NCBI RefSeq assembly: GCF_024733015.1
Contig: NZ_JANKJG010000012.1
Coordinates: forward strand, 1-64,000
Direction of reading: 5' to 3'
Origin: Pseudosulfitobacter koreensis
Lineage (GTDB): Bacteria > Pseudomonadota > Alphaproteobacteria > Rhodobacterales > Rhodobacteraceae
Length of the DNA stretch: 64,000 nucleotides
Part shown: piece after piece, positions 34,599 to 43,088 of the stretch
Position numbering within the stretch: the first letter of the stretch is position 1
How the letters are laid out: each line of letters opens with the position of its first letter
Notes under the pieces: model-generated
Told to the model about the DNA's origin: nothing
The model's input: only the letters and a program-made list of their open reading frames with translations
Database searches by the model: none
Translations under genes and position numbers: made by a program

Positions 34599-35787
34599 CG
34601 ACACGCCCCTCGCGCGCGGCGCGCTCTTGCACGAACTCAAGCGCATAGGCGGCAGCGCCGCGCGCCCACATCAGGTTGCCCCATTTGTGAACCACGACCT
34701 CGGGCGGGGCAGCGTCGACCTGCACGATAGACTTGCGCAATTCGGCCATCACGGCGTCGGAATAGAGGTAATCGAACTGCATCTGCTCGCCTGCCAGTAT
34801 GATCAGCTCGGGGTCGAAGATGTTGACGATGTTGGCGAGACCCATCGCAAACATGCGGCCTGCGCGCGCGACAATGGATGCGGCGGCGGCGTCGCCCCCT
34901 TCTGCGGCCTCCAGCAAGCGTGCGATCTGGTTGGCGACAGTGGTGTCCGGCCCCAGCGCGGTGTCCGCCTCGCGCAGCAGGGCGTATTCGGCGACATAGG
35001 CCTCAAGACAGCCGCGTTGTCCGCAACGGCACAACGCACCCTCAAGCTGAACCTTGGTGTGACCGAACTCGGCGCCGCAGCCGCGTGTTCCGCGATAGAT
35101 TTCACCGCCAAGGATGATGCCCATGCCGACGCCGGCCTCCAGCGTGACGACGATGAAATCCGACCGCCCGCGCCCGAGGCCAAAGGCCTTTTCCGCCATC
35201 GCGACCAGGTTCGCGTCGTTGTCGAGATAGGCGGGCACGCCCATGCGGTCTGTCAGTACGGCAGCCAGATCGACATTGCGCACGTTCAGCGAGGGCGACC
35301 AGTGCACCGTGCCGGCACTGACATCGACGGTGCCCGCAAGGCCGACACCGACACCGGACAGGTCGCTTGTCGCATACCCCGCTTTGGCGGCAAGTGCTGC
35401 AACCGCATCGGCGATATGTCCGGCAAGGGCCGCAGGGCTGTGCCGCCCGGCGGGCAGGGGCACCTCGTGATCGGTCAGCTGCGTGCCCTCGAAGTCCATC
35501 AGGACCAGCGAGATCCGGGTGCCCGAAATCTTGACGCCCGCGACCAGATGGGCAGCACCTGCGATTTTCAGATCCACGCGGGGGCGGCCACGGGTCGCGG
35601 CTGCGCTGTCCTCGCGGGGGATTTCCTCGATCAGGCCGTCGCGCAGCAGGTCGGCGGTGATGGTCGTCACCGTCGCGCGACTGATTCCCGTGCGCTCTGC
35701 CAGGTCGATGCGCGGGATGCGGCCGCCTTGGGAAATCTCGCGCAGCAGGATCAGGCGGCTGTCTTCGCGTTGGTGTCCGAATGCCAT
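34588..35787 (-). CDS. ROK-family transcriptional repressor (XylR-like)
   Basis: 399 residues. An N-terminal winged helix (about 8-65) contains LREISQGGRIPRIDLAERTGISRATVTTITADLLRDGL. The ROK sugar-binding domain follows, with GVGVGLAGTVD, LDNDANLVAMAEK and the zinc motif GHTKVQLEGALCRCGQRGCLEAY (CxCGxxGCxE). Such proteins (XylR, NagC, Mlc) repress sugar genes and release DNA when the sugar binds. It is divergent from xylF, and an imperfect palindrome fills the gap. A second copy of the half-site pattern lies before xylB. The cotranscribed CRTAC1 gene is an odd partner for a sugar repressor. Confidence 0.87.
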   Translation of the reverse strand: MAFGHQREDSRLILLREISQGGRIPRIDLAERTGISRATVTTITADLLRDGLIEEIPREDSAAATRGRPRVDLKIAGAAHLVAGVKISGTRISLVLMDFEGTQLTDHEVPLPAGRHSPAALAGHIADAVAALAAKAGYATSDLSGVGVGLAGTVDVSAGTVHWSPSLNVRNVDLAAVLTDRMGVPAYLDNDANLVAMAEKAFGLGRGRSDFIVVTLEAGVGMGIILGGEIYRGTRGCGAEFGHTKVQLEGALCRCGQRGCLEAYVAEYALLREADTALGPDTTVANQIARLLEAAEGGDAAAASIVARAGRMFAMGLANIVNIFDPELIILAGEQMQFDYLYSDAVMAELRKSIVQVDAAPPEVVVHKWGNLMWARGAAAYALEFVQERAAREGRVDAG

Positions 35788-35872
35788 TTATCTATCGCTT
35801 TCCCATGGGGTTAGATCCTGAATCCCACCCCGGTATGACCAGCAGGATGACGGTATTCTCCCCGCATGTCCA

Positions 35873-35898
35873 ATTTAATTTGCTTTCCGAATTTAAAT
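35873..35898. promoter_or_regulatory. Candidate ROK/XylR operator in xylF promoter
   Basis: A 26-bp imperfect palindrome with outer arms ATTTAA and TTAAAT. It contains TTAATTTG-N7-AATTTAAA, the same pattern and spacing as the site before xylB. It lies 70 bases before the xylF start and 86 bases before the divergent ROK gene start, so one bound repressor could control both directions. Confidence 0.6.
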
Positions 35899-35967
35899 GC
35901 CTAATGATGACGACACCCAGATTGCGCATCCGGTGCGGCAGTTGGGCAAAAGTCTTGGGAGGACACA

Positions 35968-36996
35968 ATGACATTTCTGAAAACGGTCGCCTTGGCGGCG
36001 ACGATCTCCGTGACGGCCGTGGCCGCCTGGGCGCAGGACACCACCATCGGTGTCAGCTGGTCGAATTTCCAGGAAGAACGCTGGAAGACTGACGAAGCCG
36101 CGATGCAAGAGGCCATCGAGGCCGCCGGGGCCACCTATATTTCGGCAGACGCGCAGGCGTCGGCCGCCAAGCAGCTGACCGATATCGAGGCGCTGATCGC
36201 CCAAGGGGCCGATGCGCTGATCATCTTGTCGGTGGACAAGGATGCGATAGGGCCCGCCATCAACCAGGCCGAGAACGAAGGTATCCCGGTCGTGGGTTAT
36301 GACCGTCTGATCGAAGACCCGCGCGCCTTTTACCTGACCTTCGACAACAAGGGTGTGGGCCGGATCATCGCGCAGACCGTCGTCGAAGCTCAGCCCGAGG
36401 GCAATTTCGCCATTCTCAAGGGCGACAAAGGCGACCCTAACGCGCTGTTTCTGCTGGAAGGCATGATGGAAGTCATCGGACCCGACGTGGAATCCGGCAA
36501 GATCAACATCGTCGGTGAAGCGTTCACCGATGGTTGGAAGCCCGACAACGCGCAGCGCAACATGGAGCAGATCCTGACCGCCAACGACAACAACGTCGAT
36601 GCCGTTCTGGGCCAGAATGACGGTATCGCCGGTGGTGCGATTGCAGCCTTGCAGGCGCAGGGTCTGAACGTGCCGGTGGGTGGTCAGGACGGCGACCACG
36701 CGGCTCTGAACCGTGTGGCACGTGGCACACAGACCGTGTCTGTCTGGAAGGATTCGCGTCAGCTGGGCAAGAAAGCCGCCGAGATCGCATTGTCGCTGGC
36801 CGATGGTGCCGCGATGTCTGACATCGACGGTGCCGAAAGCTGGTCCGGTGGTGAAAAGGGCGTCGAGATGAGCGCGATCTTCCTCGAGCCCACACCCGTC
36901 ACCAAGGAGAACATCTCTGCCGTGATCGACGCGGGCCACATCGAAAAGGATAAGGTTTGTGCCGGTGCGATGGACGGCGTCGACGGCTGTAACTAA
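35968..36996 (+). CDS. xylF: D-xylose ABC transporter substrate-binding protein
   Basis: 342 residues with a signal peptide (about 1-22, ending AWAQ) and a GGGAGGA ribosome site. IGVSWSNFQEERWKTDEAAM, VVGYDRLIEDPRAFYLTFDNKGVG, GQNDGIAGGAIAALQAQGL and GGQDGDHAALNRVARGTQT align by eye with E. coli XylF landmarks (ERW, YDRxI, SFDNxxVG, NDxxAGG, GQDAD). It is a type I periplasmic binding protein that should bind D-xylose or a similar sugar. It is first in an operon with xylH, xylG and glucokinase, and is followed by a strong intercistronic hairpin. Confidence 0.9.
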   Translation: MTFLKTVALAATISVTAVAAWAQDTTIGVSWSNFQEERWKTDEAAMQEAIEAAGATYISADAQASAAKQLTDIEALIAQGADALIILSVDKDAIGPAINQAENEGIPVVGYDRLIEDPRAFYLTFDNKGVGRIIAQTVVEAQPEGNFAILKGDKGDPNALFLLEGMMEVIGPDVESGKINIVGEAFTDGWKPDNAQRNMEQILTANDNNVDAVLGQNDGIAGGAIAALQAQGLNVPVGGQDGDHAALNRVARGTQTVSVWKDSRQLGKKAAEIALSLADGAAMSDIDGAESWSGGEKGVEMSAIFLEPTPVTKENISAVIDAGHIEKDKVCAGAMDGVDGCN

Positions 36997-37005
36997 GGGC
37001 TTTTC

Positions 37006-37033
37006 GGCACCGGCGGCGTGATCCGCCGGTGCC
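37006..37033 (+). repeat. Intercistronic 11-bp hairpin after xylF
   Basis: GGCACCGGCGG (37006-37016) and CCGCCGGTGCC (37023-37033) form a perfect stem with a six-base loop, ten bases after the xylF stop. No T-run follows. Such stems protect the binding-protein part of the mRNA from 3' decay, giving more binding protein than permease. Confidence 0.65.
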
Positions 37034-37116
37034 ATCTTGCAAATTCTCATGACACTTCAGCCTGGTCCGCTGCGCAGCCTGCGCAAACAGGATCGGCTTA
37101 TCTGACGGGTGCGGAC

Positions 37117-38445
37117 ATGACCGACACGAACGAACACGGCGCGAAATCGGCTGCCAAGAGCAGCAGGCCCGGACTAGTCCAGCGGTTCATGCGCGACACC
37201 GAACTGGACACACGGCTGCTGGGGATGCTGGGCGCGCTGGCGCTGATCTGGGTCGGCTTTCACGTCTACGGCGCACTCAGAAACGGCTTTGGCGCGTTCC
37301 TGACGCCGCGCAACCTGTGGAACCTCAGCGTTCAGACATCCTCTATCGGGATCATGGCCTGCGGCATGGTTCTGGTCATCATCACCCGCCACATCGACCT
37401 GAGCGTCGGGTCGGTTCTGGGCTTTTGCGCGGTGATCATGGGCATCACCCAGGTCTGGTTCCTGCCGCAACTGGTCGGGCTGGAGCATTGGAGCATCTGG
37501 ATCATCGCCTGCATCGTCGGCATGATCGCGGGCACGATTGTGGGGGCCATCCACGGCTGGTTGATCGCCTATCTGTCGATCCCGGCCTTTATCGTGACCC
37601 TCGGCGGCCTGCTGGTCTGGCGCGGGGCTGCGTTTCTGATCACGCGCGGCGAGACGATTTCGCCGCTCGACAGCACGTTCAAGCTGCTTGGCGGCGGCCC
37701 GAACGGCGCGGTTGGCGCGATGGGCAGCTGGATCGTCGGCATCATTGCCGCGGTTGCGGTGATTGCACTGATCGTCATGGGACGGGCCAAGCGCAAGAGG
37801 TTCGATTTTCGCCTGCGGCCGCTCTGGGCCGAATGGTTCATCGGCATCTTCAGCGTCGGTGCCGTGATCGGGGCGGTTCTGCTGGTCAATTCCTATCCGT
37901 GGCCGCGCGGCATCGTGCGCCGTTACGCCGAAGCCAACAACATTGAGATCCCTGAAGGGGGCCTGTTCATCAGCCACGGATTTGCCATTCCGGTGCTGAT
38001 CCTGCTGGTCGTGATCGTTGTCATGACCGTAGTGATGAATCGCACACGCTTTGGCCGCTATGTCTATGCCATCGGCGGCAATCCCGAAGCGGCGGCATTG
38101 GCGGGGATCAACACCCGGTGGATGACGGTCAAGATCTTTGCATTAATGGGCTTTCTGACCGGTCTGTCGGCTGTCGTCGCCTCGGCGCGGCTTGGCTCCG
38201 CGACCAACGCGCTCGGCACCCTTGACGAACTCTACGTGATCGCGGCAGCGGTCATCGGGGGCACCTCGCTTGGCGGCGGTGTCGGCACCATCTACGGCGC
38301 GGTTCTGGGGGCCTTCGTCATGCAGTCGTTGCAGACCGGCATGGTTCTGATCGGCTTTGACGCGGCGGTACAGCAGGTCGTCGTGGGTGGCGTTCTGGTG
38401 CTGGCGGTCTATCTAGACAATCTCTACCGGAGGTCTTCGAAATGA
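37117..38445 (+). CDS. xylH: D-xylose ABC transporter permease
   Basis: 442 residues, start ATG at 37117 ([10 protein letters not shown]) after the hairpin. There are about 10-12 hydrophobic segments. The BPD_transp_2 core contains [49 protein letters not shown] and [23 protein letters not shown]. The family hallmark LDLSVG and the IGGNxxAAxLAGI block are intact. The length and the additional segment around residues 255-290 fit XylH, which is larger than RbsC (about 320). The stop overlaps the ATPase gene by four bases. Confidence 0.9.
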   Translation: MTDTNEHGAKSAAKSSRPGLVQRFMRDTELDTRLLGMLGALALIWVGFHVYGALRNGFGAFLTPRNLWNLSVQTSSIGIMACGMVLVIITRHIDLSVGSVLGFCAVIMGITQVWFLPQLVGLEHWSIWIIACIVGMIAGTIVGAIHGWLIAYLSIPAFIVTLGGLLVWRGAAFLITRGETISPLDSTFKLLGGGPNGAVGAMGSWIVGIIAAVAVIALIVMGRAKRKRFDFRLRPLWAEWFIGIFSVGAVIGAVLLVNSYPWPRGIVRRYAEANNIEIPEGGLFISHGFAIPVLILLVVIVVMTVVMNRTRFGRYVYAIGGNPEAAALAGINTRWMTVKIFALMGFLTGLSAVVASARLGSATNALGTLDELYVIAAAVIGGTSLGGGVGTIYGAVLGAFVMQSLQTGMVLIGFDAAVQQVVVGGVLVLAVYLDNLYRRSSK

Positions 38446-39209
38446 GCGATATCAACCGATCCGGCACGCCGCTTGTCGATATGCGTGACATCTGCATCAG
38501 CTTTGGCGGAGTTCATGCCGTCGATCATGTCTCGGTCGATCTCTATCCCGGCGAAGTCGTGGGCCTGCTCGGTCACAACGGCGCGGGCAAGTCGACGCTG
38601 ATCAAGATCCTGTCGGGTGCCTACAAGATGGACAGCGGCGAGATCTATGTGAATGGCGAGCGTTCGGATATCCGCAGCCCCCGCGACGCGCGGCGCTACA
38701 ACATCGAGACGATCTATCAGACGCTGGCTCTGGCTGACAATCTGGACGCGGCGAGCAACCTGTTTCTGGGGCGCGAGCTGACGTCGCCGATGGGGCTGGT
38801 GGACGATGATGCGATGGAAAGCGAAGCGCGCAAGATCATGGCGAGGCTGAACCCTAACTTTCAAAAGTTCAAGGACCCGGTCAGCGCCCTGTCGGGTGGG
38901 CAGCGCCAGTCGGTCGCCATCGCGCGCGCCGTCTATTTCAATGCGCAGATCCTGATCATGGACGAGCCGACGGCGGCGCTTGGCCCGCACGAGACGCAGA
39001 TGGTCAGCGAGTTGATCACCCAGCTGAAGGCCGAAGGCATCGGGATTTTCCTGATCAGTCATGACATCCACGACGTCATGCAGCTGTGCGACCGCGCGTC
39101 GGTGATGAAGAACGGCAAGCTGGTCGGCACCGTCGATGTGGCGGATGTGACTGACGACGATCTGCTGGGCATGATCATCCTGGGCAAGCAACCCGCCAAG
39201 GCGGTGTGA
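38442..39209 (+). CDS. xylG: Single-domain sugar ABC ATPase (XylG/FrcA-like)
   Basis: 255 residues with one ATPase domain: Walker [10 protein letters not shown], signature [15 protein letters not shown], Walker [13 protein letters not shown] and the switch histidine in LISHDIHD. Enteric XylG and RbsA have two domains and about 500 residues. Half-size forms such as FrcA are common in alphaproteobacteria and must act as homodimers. The gene overlaps xylH upstream and glucokinase downstream by four bases each. The short form is probably native, because both ends are intact. Confidence 0.87.
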   Translation: MSDINRSGTPLVDMRDICISFGGVHAVDHVSVDLYPGEVVGLLGHNGAGKSTLIKILSGAYKMDSGEIYVNGERSDIRSPRDARRYNIETIYQTLALADNLDAASNLFLGRELTSPMGLVDDDAMESEARKIMARLNPNFQKFKDPVSALSGGQRQSVAIARAVYFNAQILIMDEPTAALGPHETQMVSELITQLKAEGIGIFLISHDIHDVMQLCDRASVMKNGKLVGTVDVADVTDDDLLGMIILGKQPAKAV

Positions 39210-40093
39210 CGATGCGATGGGTCGTGGCAGATGTGGGCGGAACCAACACGCGCATGGCCTTTGCGCAGGATGGCAAGTTGGTTACCGGGTCGGTGCAGTG
39301 GTTTCTGAACGATGACTATCCGACCTTTGCCGACGTGCTTGTTGATTTTGTGCAGGATGCACCGGTCGACGGCCTGTGCGTGGCCATCGCGGGGCCGGTG
39401 ATGCCGGGACACGTGCGTCTGACCAACCGCGACTGGTCGTTCGACGCGGATCAACTCAGCATGGTTCTGGGCGGTGCAAAGGTGCGCATCATCAACGATC
39501 TGGCGGCGGTGGGGCATGCGCTGCCGTATCTAGCGCCCGACGCGGTGGTGCCTGTGGTGCCCGGACGGGCGGCCCCCGGCGGGCAGTCGCTGGTCGTGGG
39601 CATCGGCACCGGGTTCAACGTCAGCCTTGCGCATGGTAACGGCGTGATGCTGGCCGAGGAGGGGCACACGGGCCTGTCCATCGGTGTCTGGCGCGTGTTG
39701 CAGGACCATCTGGGCGAGAAGGCGGCGGCGTTCGAGACTGTCGAACAGGTGTTCTCAGGCTCTGGCCTGCGCGCGCTACATCTTGCCTTGGGCGGGGTCG
39801 AGATGCCCAGCCAGCAGATTGTGCGGGATGCGCGCCTGACGATGGGGGTGTTCGTAACGGCGCTGGCCGCGCTGGTGCGTGACATGACGTTTCAGTTCAT
39901 GCCGCTGGGCGGGATTTATTTCAACGGCGGGCTGGCGCGCGCGGTTGTGGGGCTGCCCGAGACCGGCGAGATACTGGCCGCTGCGCGCGTGCAGGACATG
40001 TTCGAGGGCACGTTGTCCGACATACCGATGTGCGTGGTCGTGGACGACGCAGCGGCATTGGCCGGTTGCGTCGCCTGTCTGGAACGGACCTGA
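39206..40093 (+). CDS. glk: Glucokinase, Glk family
   Basis: 295 residues. [14 protein letters not shown] is the phosphate-1 ATP motif, [15 protein letters not shown] holds the catalytic Asp, and EEGHTGLSI has the sugar-binding E-GH pair. [13 protein letters not shown] is the adenosine motif. These mark the PF02685 glucokinase family, not ROK kinases. It overlaps xylG, so sugar uptake and phosphorylation are coupled. This suggests the importer may also bring in glucose or another hexose beside xylose. It converges on the decarboxylase gene at 40114. Confidence 0.85.
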   Translation: MTMRWVVADVGGTNTRMAFAQDGKLVTGSVQWFLNDDYPTFADVLVDFVQDAPVDGLCVAIAGPVMPGHVRLTNRDWSFDADQLSMVLGGAKVRIINDLAAVGHALPYLAPDAVVPVVPGRAAPGGQSLVVGIGTGFNVSLAHGNGVMLAEEGHTGLSIGVWRVLQDHLGEKAAAFETVEQVFSGSGLRALHLALGGVEMPSQQIVRDARLTMGVFVTALAALVRDMTFQFMPLGGIYFNGGLARAVVGLPETGEILAAARVQDMFEGTLSDIPMCVVVDDAAALAGCVACLERT

Positions 40094-40113
40094 TGGCAGG
40101 CTGATTGCCGGTC

Positions 40114-41508
40114 TCAGCGTTTCGCGATCTCGGTTATGGCCTCGAATGCCGTGTCGAAATCGCGCTCTTCGCAGTCGAATTGCCCTGCGGTGAAACGGAT
40201 CACCTTGACCCCGTCGACGATGGTTTGGGTCAGATAGATGCGCCCGTCGGAATTGATCGCCTCAACCAGTGCTTGGGTCGCGTCGTTGTCGGCCCCCGCC
40301 ACCTTGAACGTCCACAGCGACAGGATCGGGTCGGTCACGATCTCGAACTCGGGCAGGGCGCGCAGGCGTTCGCACAGGGCCTGCGACCATTTTACGTGGT
40401 TGCTGATGCGACGGCGCAGCCCTTCCATGCCATAGCTGCGCATCAGGAACCACAGCTTGAGCGCGCGGAACCGGCGGCCCAGCGGGATCGACCATTCGGA
40501 ATAGTCGATGATTTCGCCTTGCGCGTGGGTCTTGAGGTATTCGGGCCGGATCGCAAGGGTCTGGCGCAGCACATCAGGGTTGCGCAGGAAATGCGCGGCG
40601 CAGTCGAACTGCGCGCCAAGCCACTTGTGCGGGTTGAACACGATGCTGTCGAAACGCTCTGACCCGGTCCACAGGGGCCGGAATTCAGGGCAGATCATCG
40701 CGGTGCCGGCCCATGCGGCATCAAGGTGGGTAAAGAGTTCCTCGGCCTCGGCGATGTTTGCCACAGCCTCCAGATCGTCGCACGCGCCCATGCCTGTGGC
40801 ACCGGTGGCGGCGATGATGCCTGCGGGCACAAAGCCTGCCGCGCGGTCGCGGGTGATCGCGTCTTGCAATGCAATCGGGTCCATCCCGCGCAGGTCGCCG
40901 GTGCTGCGGATTTTGACCAGATTGTCCTGCCCGATGCCCGCCACCCAGATGGCGCGGTCGATCGAGGTGTGGACCTGATCCGAGCAATAGATGCGCAAGG
41001 TCGGCTGACCCGAAAGGCCCTGCACGTTGCCCTGCCAGTTCAGCGCACGCTCCCGCATGGTCAGCACGGCGGCCAGCGTCGCGCTGCTGGCACTGTCCTG
41101 GATCACACCCTGATAGCCGTCGGGCAGGCCCAGACCCTGACGCAACCAGTCGAGCATCTTGGTTTCCATCTCGGTCGCGGCGGGCGAGGTCTGCCACAGC
41201 ATGCATTGCGGCGCGATGATTGAGGCCACGAATTCCGCCAGCACCGACGCAGGGGCGGCGTTCGAATTGAAATAGGCAAAGAAACGCGGGTGCTGCCAGT
41301 GGGTGATCCCCGGCATCACGATCTTTTCAAAGTCGGCCATGACCGCGGTCATGTCGGTGCCGCTTTCGGGCGGGCTGTCGGGCAATTGTGCTGCGACTTC
41401 GCCGGGGGCGGTCTGTGCGCGCACCGGACGGTCGCGTATGGTTTTGTGATAGTCGGCGCCCCAATCGGCGACGTCCTTGGCGTGGGCGGCAAAGTCATCC
41501 CAGTTCAT
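40114..41508 (-). CDS. PLP-dependent group II decarboxylase (aromatic amino acid type)
   Basis: 464 residues from the ATG at 41508 (an in-frame TTG lies six bases upstream). HPRFFAYFNSNAAPASVLAE and IQDSASSATLAAVLTMRERAL line the active site. YCSDQVHTSIDRA supplies the histidine that stacks on PLP, HLDAAWAGTAMICPE has the conserved Asp, and FNPHKWLGAQFDC has the PLP lysine. This set is that of tryptophan/tyrosine/DOPA decarboxylases. Product would be an arylamine such as tryptamine or tyramine. The divergent MarR regulator of HpaR type may sense an aromatic compound and control this gene. It is cytoplasmic and of normal length. Confidence 0.85.
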   Translation of the reverse strand: MNWDDFAAHAKDVADWGADYHKTIRDRPVRAQTAPGEVAAQLPDSPPESGTDMTAVMADFEKIVMPGITHWQHPRFFAYFNSNAAPASVLAEFVASIIAPQCMLWQTSPAATEMETKMLDWLRQGLGLPDGYQGVIQDSASSATLAAVLTMRERALNWQGNVQGLSGQPTLRIYCSDQVHTSIDRAIWVAGIGQDNLVKIRSTGDLRGMDPIALQDAITRDRAAGFVPAGIIAATGATGMGACDDLEAVANIAEAEELFTHLDAAWAGTAMICPEFRPLWTGSERFDSIVFNPHKWLGAQFDCAAHFLRNPDVLRQTLAIRPEYLKTHAQGEIIDYSEWSIPLGRRFRALKLWFLMRSYGMEGLRRRISNHVKWSQALCERLRALPEFEIVTDPILSLWTFKVAGADNDATQALVEAINSDGRIYLTQTIVDGVKVIRFTAGQFDCEERDFDTAFEAITEIAKR

Positions 41509-41708
41509 GTTCAAGCGTCCTGTCTGCCTCGGGGGCTGGATTGTTTGTGATGGCTGTCTTAGGTCGAAGGATAGATTTCAGCGTGGTGGCGGCTGCGGTC
41601 AAGTGCAGAATCCGACACGTCGGCGCTTCGAACCTCTGCCAATTTTGCCCTGATATCAAATTCGTTTTTCTGTTAAGTAATTTTTGACATATCTTTTAAG
41701 GAATCCTC

Positions 41709-42149
41709 ATGACCCGCAAACTTCCCAGAACCGGCCGGTCGTTGCCGATTGCGTTGATGCACGCCCGCGAGGCCGTGATGGGCCCGATCCGCGACATGCT
41801 GAGCGCGTCGAACGTGACTGAACAGCAATGGCGCGTGCTGCGGGTTCTGGACGAAGCCGGTGCGCTGGATGCCAGCACGCTGGCGCGCCGCGCCGCACTT
41901 TTGCAGCCGTCACTGACGCGGATCGTCAAGAGCATGGTGGCCAAGGGGCTGGTCACGCAGGTTCAGGGCGCACAGGACCGTCGGCGCCAAGAGGTCGCGA
42001 TCACCGCTGCCGGGTCCGCGCTGATCGCCGACAATGCCAGCCGCGCGGCCGAGATCGCCGAAAGCTGGCGCGCGCATCTGGGGACCGAGCGGTACGAGGC
42101 GCTGTTGGACCTGCTGGCCGATCTGGCCGACAACGACGCCAAGCAGTAG
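41709..42149 (+). CDS. MarR-family regulator, HpaR-like
   Basis: 146 residues starting MTRKLPRTGRSLPIALMHARE with AAGGA upstream. VTEQQWRVLRVLDEAGALDASTLARRAALLQPSLTRIVKSMVAKGLVTQVQGAQDRRRQEVAIT is the winged helix, with the DRR-x-x wing motif. The short N-terminal PRTGRSLPIALLRARE-type helix is characteristic of HpaR, the repressor of homoprotocatechuate genes. It is divergent from the PLP decarboxylase with about 200 bp between. It probably senses an aromatic acid and controls one or both neighbours. No aromatic ring-cleavage genes are in the window. Confidence 0.78.
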   Translation: MTRKLPRTGRSLPIALMHAREAVMGPIRDMLSASNVTEQQWRVLRVLDEAGALDASTLARRAALLQPSLTRIVKSMVAKGLVTQVQGAQDRRRQEVAITAAGSALIADNASRAAEIAESWRAHLGTERYEALLDLLADLADNDAKQ

Positions 42150-42195
42150 CGGACGTTCCTGTCGTATTGGCGGATTCGGCTGTGCCATGGGTCCT

Positions 42196-42218
42196 GTCGG
42201 TTCGACATATGAACCGAC
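42196..42218 (+). repeat. 8-bp hairpin downstream of MarR gene
   Basis: GTCGGTTC (42196-42203) and GAACCGAC (42211-42218) are perfect inverted repeats with a seven-base loop. It lies 47 bases after the MarR stop and just before the IclR promoter palindrome. It may terminate the MarR transcript, although no T-run follows, or serve as a second operator. Confidence 0.4.
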
Positions 42219-42231
42219 GGTATCGAAAATA

Positions 42232-42248
42232 TGTTGCATTGTGCAACA
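42232..42248. promoter_or_regulatory. Candidate IclR-type operator
   Basis: TGTTGCA-TTG-TGCAACA is a perfect 17-bp palindrome lying 43 bases before the IclR gene start. Its position and symmetry fit autoregulation by that protein. No other regulator gene start is closer. Confidence 0.5.
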
Positions 42249-42290
42249 CTTTGCGCCAATCTGGTATCTGCGCCAAGGAGGGCGCTTCTT

Positions 42291-43088
42291 ATGTCGACCA
42301 TCGCCAAAGCCCTGAACCTGCTGGATCTGTTCACGCCGGCGCGCCCTGCCATCGGGCTGAGCGACGTGCAGCGGCTGGCGGGGCGCGACAAGGCGACGGT
42401 GCATCGCCATCTGGTAGCACTCAGCGATGCGGGCTTTCTTGAACAGGACCCGGCCACCCGCGCCTATCGTCTGGGCCACGCGCTGACCCGGCTGGCGGCG
42501 ATGCGGGCGCAGACGGTGCCAGCGGGCGATATGGTGTCCTCGCTGGTCGAGGATATCTCCCGGCAGGCGGGCGAACTGGTGCACCTGTCGCAACTGCGCG
42601 GTTTCGATCTGGTCAGCATCAGCCACGCCGAAGTGCACGATCATCCGGTGCGTGTCACCTTCGACGCCGCCGGTCTGCCGCCGCTCTTCAACACATCGTC
42701 GGGCAAGGTGATCCTGGCCTATTCGGCACAGCCCTTCGTCAGCGCCGCGATGGCAGAGCATCAGGTGCGCAGCGGTGCGCCACTGCAAAACGATGCGGTT
42801 TTACGGGACATCGAAGCCGTGCGCGCGCAGGGCTATGCCGCCACCCGCGACGCGCTTGAACAGGGGGTGTCGTCAGTCGCCATTCCGGTCTTTGACGCGC
42901 AGGGTGGCGTGATGGGGGCCTGTTCGGTCGCCTATCCGACGGCGCGGGGGCATGACCCGAAGGAAATCGCCGCGCTGCTGATCGCGCGCGGCCCCGATCT
43001 TACGGCGCGGCTGGGCGGCATCGTGCCCACAGCGGTGGCCGATATCTGGAACGAACGGCACGCGGTGCCAGAAAGGCGTCAGCCATGA
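42291..43088 (+). CDS. IclR-family transcriptional regulator
   Basis: 265 residues from the ATG at 42291 with a perfect AAGGAGG site. MSTIAKALNLLDLFTPARPAIGLSDVQRLAGRDKATVHRHLVAL is the N-terminal winged helix; the effector domain runs from about 80 to 250, with GYAATRDALEQGVSSVAIPVFDAQGGVMGACSVAYP as the typical core. It overlaps the class III aminotransferase gene by four bases and is presumably its regulator. The effector is likely an amino acid or amine related to the aminotransferase substrate. A palindrome upstream suggests autoregulation. Confidence 0.85.
   Translation: MSTIAKALNLLDLFTPARPAIGLSDVQRLAGRDKATVHRHLVALSDAGFLEQDPATRAYRLGHALTRLAAMRAQTVPAGDMVSSLVEDISRQAGELVHLSQLRGFDLVSISHAEVHDHPVRVTFDAAGLPPLFNTSSGKVILAYSAQPFVSAAMAEHQVRSGAPLQNDAVLRDIEAVRAQGYAATRDALEQGVSSVAIPVFDAQGGVMGACSVAYPTARGHDPKEIAALLIARGPDLTARLGGIVPTAVADIWNERHAVPERRQP

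Noticed and set aside
38442-39209. Truncation of a two-domain XylG.
   Set aside because: Start and stop both overlap neighbouring genes cleanly, and half-size ATPases are normal in alphaproteobacterial sugar importers.
41640-41708. Possible MarR operator with TATCAAA and TTTGACATA arms.
   Set aside because: The arms do not pair without an insertion and the spacing is irregular, so the signal is too weak.
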